A stretch of DNA of 64,000 bases from NCBI RefSeq assembly GCF_000378245.1, contig NZ_KB899497.1:124001-188000 (forward strand), read 5' to 3'. This document shows, one piece after another, positions 18,110 through 25,731 of this stretch. The position numbers and the translations under genes are program-made. How positions within the stretch are numbered: position 1 is the stretch's first letter; every line of letters starts with the position of its first letter. The notes below the pieces were generated by a model, which made no database searches, was not told the DNA's origin, and saw only the letters and a program-made list of their open reading frames with translations. Origin of the DNA: Aromatoleum toluclasticum ATCC 700605 (GTDB lineage Bacteria; Pseudomonadota; Gammaproteobacteria; Burkholderiales; Rhodocyclaceae).

Positions 18110-18413
18110 CGGAAGCTTGAGTCTGTTGGTGCATTTCGCCGGATCGGTCACGATCCAGTGAAATGCCACCGGACTGACCATTCCGGTAGCTTCCAAAGCA
18201 ATCGTAGCCGTCATTCGGTTGTTCGTTATCCTAGGAGGCGGGCCGGAGCCTGCCCATGCCCGCAGACGTCTTCGTGCATGAGCCTCTCGGACACCTGATT
18301 GATTCGAGCACGCCATCGATGGTAGTCGATTGATAGCAACGTCCCCGATCCGTGCTGAGTTTTGCAACGACAGCGATTAACATCATCTGCACTTCTGCAG
18401 CTGGAACCCACCC
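18110..18413. other. Intergenic with a long hairpin
   Basis: 304 bp. Arms GCATTTC (18131-18137) and GAAATGC (18160-18166) enclose a second pair GGATC/GATCC, making an extended stem-loop at 18128-18170. A smaller ACCGG/CCGGT pair follows. No T-run follows, so it is either a factor-dependent terminator or a relic of a mobile element. The remainder should carry the AraC promoter, which I cannot define. Confidence 0.45.
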
Positions 18414-19433
18414 ATGACTGAGGCTCAAGACAAAGGCACAACCTCGATCAGTTTGGTGCGTGAAGCGATTTTTGCGGCTACACAACGCAATCTGGACGTA
18501 AATGCCGCATTGCATCGTGCTGGTATTGCGGTTGAATTGCTGAACTCCCCAAGAGCCCGCGTACCAGCGCTTGCCTTTGCCCGCCTGTGGGCGGCTCTGG
18601 CCGATCTGATGGACGACGAATTCTTCGGCTTGGATAGCCATCCGATGCGTCGAGGCAGTTACGCGCTGATGTGTCACTCGGCTCTCCATGCCGAAAATCT
18701 GGAGCATGCGCTGCGTCGAATGCTGCGATTTCTTCGCGTAGTCCTTGACGATATGTATGGAGAGCTACACTGCGACGGCGAGCACGCCCTCATCGTGCTG
18801 CATGATCGAGGACCGACACGCCGCCTCTATGCCTATGGAACGTGGTTCATCCTCGTGCACGGCCTAGCGTGCTGGCTCGCACGCAGGCGAATTCCATTGA
18901 TAGAAATGAGTTTCCGCGCTTCCTCGCCGGTCGACGACAGCGACTACCGCTTGCGCTTCTGCGAAGAAGTGACCTTCTCCGCACCGGAAACCCTGATCCG
19001 GTTCGATCGCAGTTTCCTCGAGCTAAAAGTGACGGAAACGGAAACTACCCTGCGCGCATTCCTACAGGCCGCACCGGCAAACATCCTGGTGAAGTACCGC
19101 AACGAATCCAGCACGACGGCGCTGATAAGGCGCCGGTTGCGAAACCAACTCCCAGACGAGTGGCCCGATCTCGACGCGCTGGCGCCATCACTGAACATGT
19201 CATGCGCGACGCTGCAGCGCCGCCTGTCGGCGGATGGCACGAACTATCGGCGCTTGAAGGACGAGTTGCGGCGCGACGTCGCCATCGAACTGCTGTCCAA
19301 CAGTTCGCTCACGGTCGCTGAAGTCGCTGCACAGACCGGATTTCAGGAGACCAGCGCCTTTCATCGTGCCTTCCGGAAATGGACTGGAGCAAGTCCGGGA
19401 ATCTACCGACATGGCAAGGCGGCTACGGCCTGA
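18414..19433 (+). CDS. AraC-family transcriptional regulator
   Basis: 339 residues. The N-terminal part (about 15-205) fits the Arabinose_bd-type effector domain of OruR/AraC regulators that often control acyl-CoA and catabolic operons. The C-terminal double helix-turn-helix spans about 235-335, with LAPSLNMSCATLQRRLSADG and VAEVAAQTGFQETSAFHRAF followed by W-TGASPGIYR. It is transcribed toward the MFS-nitroreductase-CoA ligase genes and is probably their activator. Effector unknown. Confidence 0.9.
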   Translation: MTEAQDKGTTSISLVREAIFAATQRNLDVNAALHRAGIAVELLNSPRARVPALAFARLWAALADLMDDEFFGLDSHPMRRGSYALMCHSALHAENLEHALRRMLRFLRVVLDDMYGELHCDGEHALIVLHDRGPTRRLYAYGTWFILVHGLACWLARRRIPLIEMSFRASSPVDDSDYRLRFCEEVTFSAPETLIRFDRSFLELKVTETETTLRAFLQAAPANILVKYRNESSTTALIRRRLRNQLPDEWPDLDALAPSLNMSCATLQRRLSADGTNYRRLKDELRRDVAIELLSNSSLTVAEVAAQTGFQETSAFHRAFRKWTGASPGIYRHGKAATA

Positions 19434-19808
19434 CCGATCCTTAATAGGACGTCCGACGCTTCAAGTCGGCAAAGCGGGTCTTGCTGGTCCCCAAATGATT
19501 TCTCCGAATTACTGCGCGGTTTCCTCCCGGAGCCGCCGGTAACGGTCTGCGTTCGCTTGCGCCTGAATTGTGGCGCACGACGTCGATTACCGCTCTCTGC
19601 TTCCTCTGATGCGAGCGCGGACGACCCTGGGTGTTCAACGACCTCATCCAAGTTGAAGTTGTTGGACATCGACCGCTTGCTCGGTGGCGCCGACACTTCT
19701 GCCAGCACAAACCAACGGCCAGTACGAGTCACCCCAAGACTGTCCCATTGAGGGCGCCGTTGGAGTCGCTGTGGGCAAAGCCCACGACGTCAATCCAAAG
19801 GAGGCAAG
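19434..19808. other. Intergenic, probable promoter of the catabolic operon
   Basis: 375 bp between the AraC gene and the MFS gene. It presumably contains the AraC target, but no clear direct-repeat operator or sigma-70 pair stands out. An open minus-strand stretch of about 90 codons has no recognisable domain. Confidence 0.4.
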
Positions 19809-21167
19809 ATGAACCAAATAGACGTGCACTCACTCGCCGGAAAGGCCAAATTCAACGGCTTCCACAGCTTGGTCCTGTTCTGGTGCGTATTGATGCTGAT
19901 CCTCGACGGCTACGACCTTGCGGTAGTCGGCGCGGCGCTTCCATCGATCATGAAGGACATGGGAGTCGACGCCACCAGTGCCGGCATCATGGCCGGATCC
20001 GCACTCTTTGGCATGATGATCGGGGCCATTTCCCTTGGTACGCTGGCCGATCGATTTGGCCGTCCGGCAATGATCTGCGTTTGCGTCGCCCTATTCAGTC
20101 TGTTCACGGCAGCCGCTGGGTTCACCCACGATCCCGTCACCTTCAGCGTAACGAGATTCATCGCGGGCCTTGGGATCGGCGGAGTCTTGCCGATCGTCAC
20201 CGCTCAGATGGCCGAGTTTTCGCCAAACGCCCTGCGGACACGACTGGTGACTCTGGTTTTTGCGGGGTATTCCATTGGCGGAATTCTGGTCGCGCTGACT
20301 GCCAAGCAGCTTATCGAGAGCTACGGCTGGCAGTCGGTGTTTTTTGCCGCGGGCCTGCCTGTGGTGCTGATTCCGTTCATCATGAAATCGATGCCGCAAT
20401 CAATGGCATTCCTGACGAAGAACGGCCGCCACGAAGAGTTGCGCCGCTTGTTGAAGCGTCTGGTACCCGAATATCCGTTGAGCGGCCGCGAACAGTTTGC
20501 TGACTCCTCAGCGGGCAACAATAAGGATGCTCCGGTCCGACGCCTCTTCCAAGAAGGGCGCGGCTTTAGTACCGCGATGATCTGGGTTGCATTCATGACA
20601 GGTCTGTTCATGGTCTACGCACTCAGCTCATGGCTGACCAAATTGATGGCGATGGCCGGATACACCTTGGGTTCGGCACTGAACTTCGTGATTGTCTTCA
20701 ATGTCGGGGCCATCGCCGGCGCAGTCCTTGGTGGCTGGCTGAGCGACAAGGTCAACATCAAGCGTGTGCTGATTGCCTTCTATGTCGTCGGGGCACTAGC
20801 GTTAACAGCAATGGGGTACACCAAATCGACTGAGTTGCTGTTTGTCGTCGTATTCATTGTCGGGGCGTCGACGCTCGGTACTCAGTTGTTTGCGTATGCC
20901 TACGCCGGCGACTTCTACCCCCCCGCGATTCGATCAACCGGTGTTGGCTTTGCTTCCGGAGTGGGCCGAATCGGTGCAATCGCGGCGCCCGTGCTTATCG
21001 GTTGGCTCGTATCTCTGAAGTTGCCGCTTGAGCAAAACTTCTTGGCGATCGCCCTGGCTGGCCTGTTCGGCGCGGTTGCAGTGACGCTGATCAATCAGGC
21101 TCGCGCCGAGTCATCACGTGTAAGCAGGGCGCTGATGGAGCCTGCAACGGCTGGTGTACGGGACTGA
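19809..21167 (+). CDS. MFS transporter, aromatic acid:H+ symporter type
   Basis: 452 residues, twelve predicted membrane helices, with AAAGGAGG before the ATG. LILDGYDLAVVGAALPSIM in helix 1 matches the DGxD signature essential in PcaK/BenK transporters of the AAHS family. GTLADRFGRP between helices 2 and 3 is the MFS loop motif, and GGWLSDKVNIKR is its second-half counterpart. It probably imports an aromatic carboxylate. The location just upstream of a nitrobenzoate-reductase-like gene and a CoA ligase suggests a substituted benzoate, but the substrate is inferred. Confidence 0.9.
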   Translation: MNQIDVHSLAGKAKFNGFHSLVLFWCVLMLILDGYDLAVVGAALPSIMKDMGVDATSAGIMAGSALFGMMIGAISLGTLADRFGRPAMICVCVALFSLFTAAAGFTHDPVTFSVTRFIAGLGIGGVLPIVTAQMAEFSPNALRTRLVTLVFAGYSIGGILVALTAKQLIESYGWQSVFFAAGLPVVLIPFIMKSMPQSMAFLTKNGRHEELRRLLKRLVPEYPLSGREQFADSSAGNNKDAPVRRLFQEGRGFSTAMIWVAFMTGLFMVYALSSWLTKLMAMAGYTLGSALNFVIVFNVGAIAGAVLGGWLSDKVNIKRVLIAFYVVGALALTAMGYTKSTELLFVVVFIVGASTLGTQLFAYAYAGDFYPPAIRSTGVGFASGVGRIGAIAAPVLIGWLVSLKLPLEQNFLAIALAGLFGAVAVTLINQARAESSRVSRALMEPATAGVRD

Positions 21168-21258
21168 GGTCTCTGCCGCGCATCGCGCCTTCAGCAACGA
21201 CGCGAGGAGGGAGTGCGGCACGTACGCGCTCCCTCCTCCAGAGACACAGGATCACTTC

Positions 21259-22011
21259 GTGAAGATTGATTCTGAATGCGAGCAAGAAATGAACCGTCTA
21301 TCCCCTCCGCCTTTTGCCTCACTTGACGACGTGCGTCGAGCCGTCGACTGGGCGCTCATCACGCGACGCAGCGTGCGAGCGTTCCTCGACACACCGGTTC
21401 CTCGCGACGAGATCGAATCCATCCTCGACGTCGCCCGCTTCAGTGCCACCGGCGTCAACCTGCAGCCGTGGCATGTGCATGTTGTGACAGGCCTGGCTAA
21501 GGCCCGCCTGTCTTCTGCGATCAAAGAGATCAATGACGATCCGGGACGCAGTTCCGCGCTGGAAGAACCCTACGATTACTACCCGCATGAATGGATTGCG
21601 CCCTATCTGGAGCGCCGTCGCAATGTCGGCTGGCGTCTATACGGACTGCTAGGAATCGAGAAAGGTGACAAGAAGCGGATGCATGCGCAACACGGGCGCA
21701 ATTACCACTTCTTTGACGCACCGGTGGGGTTGTTCTTCACCGTCGACCGAGTGATGGGCGAAGGAAGCCTGTTGGACATCGGCATGTTCTTGCAAAACAT
21801 CATGATTGCTGCCCGGGCCCGCGGTCTCGACACCTGCCCGCAGCAGGCCTTCAACAAGTTCCACCGGGTCATTGCCACCGATCTTTCCCTTCCTGACAAG
21901 CAGATGCTTGTTTGCGGCATGAGTCTCGGCTACGCGGATCCAGATTCCATTGAAAATTCTCTGGTGACAGACCGTGCATCAGTCATCGACTTCACCACCT
22001 TCCACAGATAA
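21259..22011 (+). CDS. Nitroreductase, PnbA-like
   Basis: 250 residues if started at GTG 21259 (AGGAT upstream); ATG 21289 (240 residues) is the alternative. FMN-dependent nitroreductase fold: ITRRSVRAFLDTPVPRDEI, ARFSATGVNLQPWHVHVVTG, FDAPVGLFFTVDR, LQNIMIAARARGLDTCPQQ, and LVCGMSLGYADPD near the end. These blocks resemble the 4-nitrobenzoate reductase PnbA type, which converts nitroarenes to hydroxylamino compounds with NAD(P)H. The stop codon is next to the Shine-Dalgarno of the CoA-ligase gene, so they are cotranscribed. Confidence 0.87.
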   Translation: MKIDSECEQEMNRLSPPPFASLDDVRRAVDWALITRRSVRAFLDTPVPRDEIESILDVARFSATGVNLQPWHVHVVTGLAKARLSSAIKEINDDPGRSSALEEPYDYYPHEWIAPYLERRRNVGWRLYGLLGIEKGDKKRMHAQHGRNYHFFDAPVGLFFTVDRVMGEGSLLDIGMFLQNIMIAARARGLDTCPQQAFNKFHRVIATDLSLPDKQMLVCGMSLGYADPDSIENSLVTDRASVIDFTTFHR

Positions 22012-22028
22012 TGAAAGGAGACAAGACC

Positions 22029-23681
22029 ATGAGCGCAAAAGCTTATGCACGGGGACTCGATAAAAACGCGGCAAACCATGTGCCATTGACGCCATTGACT
22101 TTCCTCGACCGGACCGCTGACGTCTATCCGCAGCGAACGGCCATCATCCACGGCCGGTTCAAGCAGACATGGTCGGAAACCCGCACGCGTTGCTATCGTC
22201 TCGCGTCGGCGCTCGTTCGACTGGGGATTGAATCGGGCGACACGGTGTCCATCATTGCGCCCAATACTCCTGCAATGCTTGAGGCTCACTTCGGCGTACC
22301 GCTGGCCGGGGCCGTACTTAATGCCATCAACTGCCGCCTTGATGCCGACGGGGTCGCTTTTATTCTCCGCCACGGTGAATGCAAGCTCTTGTTGGTCGAT
22401 CGCGAATTTGCTCCGCTGATTCAGAAGGCTTTGCAGTCGGTCCCCAATCCGCCGCGTGTGATTGATATCAACGATCACGAAGCACCTGATGGCCCTGCCA
22501 TCGGTGAAACCGATTACGAGTCGCTGCTGGCCAGCGGTGATCCGGCCTTCGCTGGGCGCTGGCCGACCGATGAGTGGACACCGATTGCATTGAACTACAC
22601 GTCAGGTACGACGGGAGATCCGAAGGGGGTTGTTCCGAGTCATCGCGGAACGTACCTCATGAGCCTCATTCAGATGACGAACTGGCCGCTCCCTCGCGCA
22701 CCGATCTACTTGTGGACACTCCCGATGTTCCACGCGAATGGTTGGTGCTTTACGTGGGCAATTACTGCTGCGGCGGGAACGCATGTATGCATGCGTAAGG
22801 TCAATGCCGCCACTGTTCTTTCTGCCATCGCCGAGCATGGCGTCGATCATTTTTGCGCGGCGCCGATTATTCTGTCAGGTATCGCAAGCACCCCTGAATC
22901 GGAACGGAAACCGCTGCCACGTCGGGTGCGAGTCCTGACTGCCGGCTCGCCTCCGCCTGCCGCTGTTCTCGAGGCGGTTGGTGCCATGGGCTTCGACGTC
23001 GACCATGTCTTCGGAATTACCGAAATCTCCGGAACCCCCATCAGTTGTGCGTGGCACGACGAATGGGATGCTTTGCCACCAGAGCAACAAGGACGCCTGA
23101 AAGCGCGTCAGGGTGTGCGCGCGGCAGCATTGGAAAATCTGTCCGTCGCGGACTCTCAAACACTCGAGCTGGTACCAGCTGACAGCAAGACCACTGGCGA
23201 GGTGCTGGTCCGCGGCAATACCGTCATGATGGGATATCTGAAAAATCCCGAAGCAACGGAAAAGGCCTTCGCTGGTGGTTGGTTCCATACCGGAGATGTG
23301 GCCGTAGTCCATCCTGACGGTTACATGCAAATCACGGACCGTTCGAAGGACGTCATTATTTCCGGCGGGGAGAACATTTCCTCTGTGGAAGTCGAGGAGG
23401 TCATCTACCGCATGCCAGGAGTGTTGTTCGCTGCCGTCGTTGCTCAGCCCGACGAGAAGTGGGGTGAGACCCCTTGCGCCTTCATCGAACTGAAGCCCGA
23501 CGCATCGGATATCACCGAGGCGGACGTCATCTCATTCTGCCGAGGCAGTCTGGCTCATTTCAAATGCCCGCGTCGCGTAGTCTTCGGCGAAATGCCGAAG
23601 ACTGCCACAGGAAAGATTCAAAAGTTCCGCCTGCGGGAGCAAGCGGGCAGCCGCGAGGCCATTACGAAATTGGCAGGCTAG
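22029..23681 (+). CDS. Acyl-CoA/aryl-CoA ligase (AMP-forming)
   Basis: 550 residues from ATG 22029, preceded by AAAGGAG; an ATG at 22011 overlaps the nitroreductase stop but lies upstream of that site. ANL superfamily: the P-loop-like LNYTSGTTGDPKGV (about 192-205), VFGITEISGTP, GWFHTGDVAVVHPDGYMQI, DRSKDVIISGGENISSVEVE hinge, and PKTATGKIQKF with the catalytic Lys. It activates a carboxylic acid to its CoA thioester through an acyl-adenylate. It resembles medium-chain/AlkK-type ligases; with the neighbouring importer and MaoC hydratase it could feed a CoA-thioester route. Its final 13 codons are duplicated 1.1 kb downstream. Confidence 0.92.
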   Translation: MSAKAYARGLDKNAANHVPLTPLTFLDRTADVYPQRTAIIHGRFKQTWSETRTRCYRLASALVRLGIESGDTVSIIAPNTPAMLEAHFGVPLAGAVLNAINCRLDADGVAFILRHGECKLLLVDREFAPLIQKALQSVPNPPRVIDINDHEAPDGPAIGETDYESLLASGDPAFAGRWPTDEWTPIALNYTSGTTGDPKGVVPSHRGTYLMSLIQMTNWPLPRAPIYLWTLPMFHANGWCFTWAITAAAGTHVCMRKVNAATVLSAIAEHGVDHFCAAPIILSGIASTPESERKPLPRRVRVLTAGSPPPAAVLEAVGAMGFDVDHVFGITEISGTPISCAWHDEWDALPPEQQGRLKARQGVRAAALENLSVADSQTLELVPADSKTTGEVLVRGNTVMMGYLKNPEATEKAFAGGWFHTGDVAVVHPDGYMQITDRSKDVIISGGENISSVEVEEVIYRMPGVLFAAVVAQPDEKWGETPCAFIELKPDASDITEADVISFCRGSLAHFKCPRRVVFGEMPKTATGKIQKFRLREQAGSREAITKLAG

Positions 23682-23722
23682 TTGCGCGACTGGTGATGAA
23701 AATCCGATACAAGGGGTCAGGA

Positions 23723-24715
23723 ATGCAGAGTTTCTTGGGTACCCGTTTTGATATCGACTCGTTTGCGATCGTGGACCAGGCTCTCCCCGAACCGGCTCCC
23801 GGCCAACTGCGAATTCGCGTCGAAGCGACGGCGCTGGGTTTCGTCGACGGTTTGATGATGCAGGGCCGCTATCAGATCAAACCGCCCTTGCCCTATGTGC
23901 CGGGCGGCGAAATTGCCGGCGTCGTCGATGCAGTCGGTCCAGGCGTGACGGTGCCGGCCGTCGGAGAACGGGTTGTCACGTGGCAACTCGGGGGCGGTTT
24001 CGCGGAATACGTTGTCGTCGATGCCGCAGACGTCGATACGGTGCCGAATGAACTTCCTCTGCCCATCGCAGCGGCCATGCTGGTTGATTTCCAGACGGCA
24101 CACTATGCGCTGTTCGATCAGGGACGATTGACTGCCGCCGATACGTTGTTGGTACTCGGTGCAGGAGGCGCAGTGGCCTCGGCTGCCATCCAGCTTGCCG
24201 TGCGTGCCGGCGCACGCGTGATTGCCGCAGCTGCGAGCGAACACAAGCGCAAGGCGGCCTGTGAGCTCGGCGCGGTGCATGCGATTGACTACAGTCTTCC
24301 AGATTGGCGTGAAGCGCTCAAGCAGCTGGCGACCGAGGGCATCGATGCCGTGTTCGACCCTGTAGGTGGCGACATGTTCGAGCCTGCATTTCGATCATTG
24401 GCCAAAGGCGGTCGATATCTCGTCATTGGTTTCGCGGGCGGAGCGATTCCGTCGCTTCCGGTCAACCTGGCACTCCTCAAGAACGCCACCTTGCATGGGG
24501 TCGATATCCGGTATTTCCTGTCCAACCGGCCGGAACGGGCTCGGCGCATACGCAGCTCGCTATTTTCAATGGCTGCCCGCGGCCATCTTCTGCCACCCGC
24601 GATCATCACGTTTCCCCTCGCTAGCGCAAGAGACGCTGTACAGGCCGTATTCAGTCGAGACAGGCATGGAAAGATCCTTCTGCTGCCTCACATGGACGCG
24701 GGTGCAGAAGAGTAG
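23723..24715 (+). CDS. MDR-family quinone oxidoreductase-like protein
   Basis: 330 residues from ATG 23723 (AAGGGG upstream); an ATG at 23696 is possible but has a weak site. It contains VEATALGFVDGLMMQGRYQ, PPLPYVPGGEIAGVVDAVG, the Rossmann LVLGAGGAVASAAIQLAV, and FDPVGGDMFEPAFRSLAKGG. No zinc ligands. Related to NADPH:quinone reductases and to enoyl reductase-type MDR proteins. It sits between the CoA ligase and the MaoC hydratase; a role in reducing an enoyl- or quinone-type intermediate is plausible. It is flanked by the two copies of the CoA-ligase tail, suggesting it lay between two ligase genes. Confidence 0.88.
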   Translation: MQSFLGTRFDIDSFAIVDQALPEPAPGQLRIRVEATALGFVDGLMMQGRYQIKPPLPYVPGGEIAGVVDAVGPGVTVPAVGERVVTWQLGGGFAEYVVVDAADVDTVPNELPLPIAAAMLVDFQTAHYALFDQGRLTAADTLLVLGAGGAVASAAIQLAVRAGARVIAAAASEHKRKAACELGAVHAIDYSLPDWREALKQLATEGIDAVFDPVGGDMFEPAFRSLAKGGRYLVIGFAGGAIPSLPVNLALLKNATLHGVDIRYFLSNRPERARRIRSSLFSMAARGHLLPPAIITFPLASARDAVQAVFSRDRHGKILLLPHMDAGAEE

Positions 24716-24770
24716 ATGCTCCGTGACTCATGCAGGCACCGGCTGCTTGCACGCCGCCGATGCGACAAGA

Positions 24771-24811
24771 AAGCGGGCAGTCGTGAAGCCATTACAAAAC
24801 TGGCGGGCTAG
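24771..24811 (+). pseudogene. Remnant of a second acyl-CoA ligase 3' end
   Basis: 41 bp encoding AGSREAITKLAG and a stop, the same peptide as the end of the intact ligase at 23641-23681. 35 of 41 bases match, and all six differences are synonymous. That pattern shows the copy diverged as a working coding sequence before the rest was lost. It lies 20 bp upstream of the MaoC gene. Confidence 0.75.
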
Positions 24812-24831
24812 TCCCGGCTGCTCGACAGGCG

Positions 24832-25302
24832 GTGGCTGAGCAATTGGCGGCCTGGGCGGAGTCGGTGGCGGCGGGCTACCGGTTCGCCCGCCGCCATACC
24901 TTCGACCCGCAGCAAGCAAGCGCTTTTGCGCATTTGGCTGGCGATGACAATCCGATTCATCACGACGGGGAGTTCGCGTCTGGGACACGTTTCGGAGGTC
25001 TAATCGTCAGTGCGACTCACACGACTGCCTTGATGATGGGGCTCGTGGCGTCACACTTCGCGCAGCGAGGAACGGTGCTCGGGCTTCAATTCTCGGTGGA
25101 TTTGTTGCGCCCGGTCGGATCCACCGAAACGGTCACTCTTGAGTGGGTGGTGAAGTCAGCTTCGTACCATCCCAAAGGGGGGCAGTTGTTGGACCTGGAG
25201 GGGGAAATAAGGGATTGCGCGGAAGACGTTCGAGTGCGGGCCCGCGGGCGTGTGCTTGTCGGTGCTACCTTTCGAAAACAAGCGGCGGCAGCGAGCGAAT
25301 AG
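24832..25302 (+). CDS. MaoC-like (R)-specific enoyl-CoA hydratase
   Basis: 156 residues from GTG 24832. A hot-dog fold with the hydratase-2 motif: FAHLAGDDNPIHHDGEFA contains the Asp-x4-His catalytic pair, followed by GGLIVSATHTTALMMGLV. The C-terminal sheet reads GLQFSVDLLRPVGSTETVTLEW. It hydrates enoyl-CoA thioesters or acts as a related dehydratase. It is the last gene of the AraC-linked cluster and is directly preceded by the remnant CoA-ligase tail. Start codon support is modest because AGGCG is close to the GTG. Confidence 0.85.
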   Translation: MAEQLAAWAESVAAGYRFARRHTFDPQQASAFAHLAGDDNPIHHDGEFASGTRFGGLIVSATHTTALMMGLVASHFAQRGTVLGLQFSVDLLRPVGSTETVTLEWVVKSASYHPKGGQLLDLEGEIRDCAEDVRVRARGRVLVGATFRKQAAAASE

Positions 25303-25731
25303 CGTCAATGACAAGATCAAGAATGCAGCTCGTTATTGGGCAGGTGGGAATCCATTGCCGACAGGTCGAGTGGTCTGTCAGTTGCCGCAATGCGCGGATG
25401 CTCTACTCAAGAAGCTGCCGTCGCAACTGCCGAACGCCGAACGGCAGCAACGGGTCGTGACGAGCAGTTCGAAGCATTGAAGACCTGTCGTTCGACGGTG
25501 CGGAACTCCGTGCGGCAGCTTCCCTCCACACCGCTGCCGCTCAGCCGGCGCGGGCTGGCCGGCAGCATTGGCCGAGAAGCCGTCTGCGGCAGCGAACCCG
25601 ACCCTCAGACCCAATGCGGTCGGACGTCAAGGCAGAAGCCCTATGGCGGCTATCGGGTCGAGCTGATGCTTTTGTCTTGATGCATAGGGTACGGCGCAGC
25701 AGCACCCGTTGCCTGAAATCCGCTTTCGCGC
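25303..25731. other. 429-bp intergenic region with repeat remnants
   Basis: No recognisable gene. The AACGGCAGCAACGGGTCG stretch at about 25441-25458 resembles one at 14157. Together they bracket the 14.4-25.3 kb island on both sides, which would fit debris of a mobile element. Short plus-strand frames look non-coding. Confidence 0.4.

Noticed and set aside
18280-18300. GACACCTGATT similar to part of the 48-bp repeat
   Set aside because: Only 11 bases match and the flanks do not align, so I do not count a third copy.
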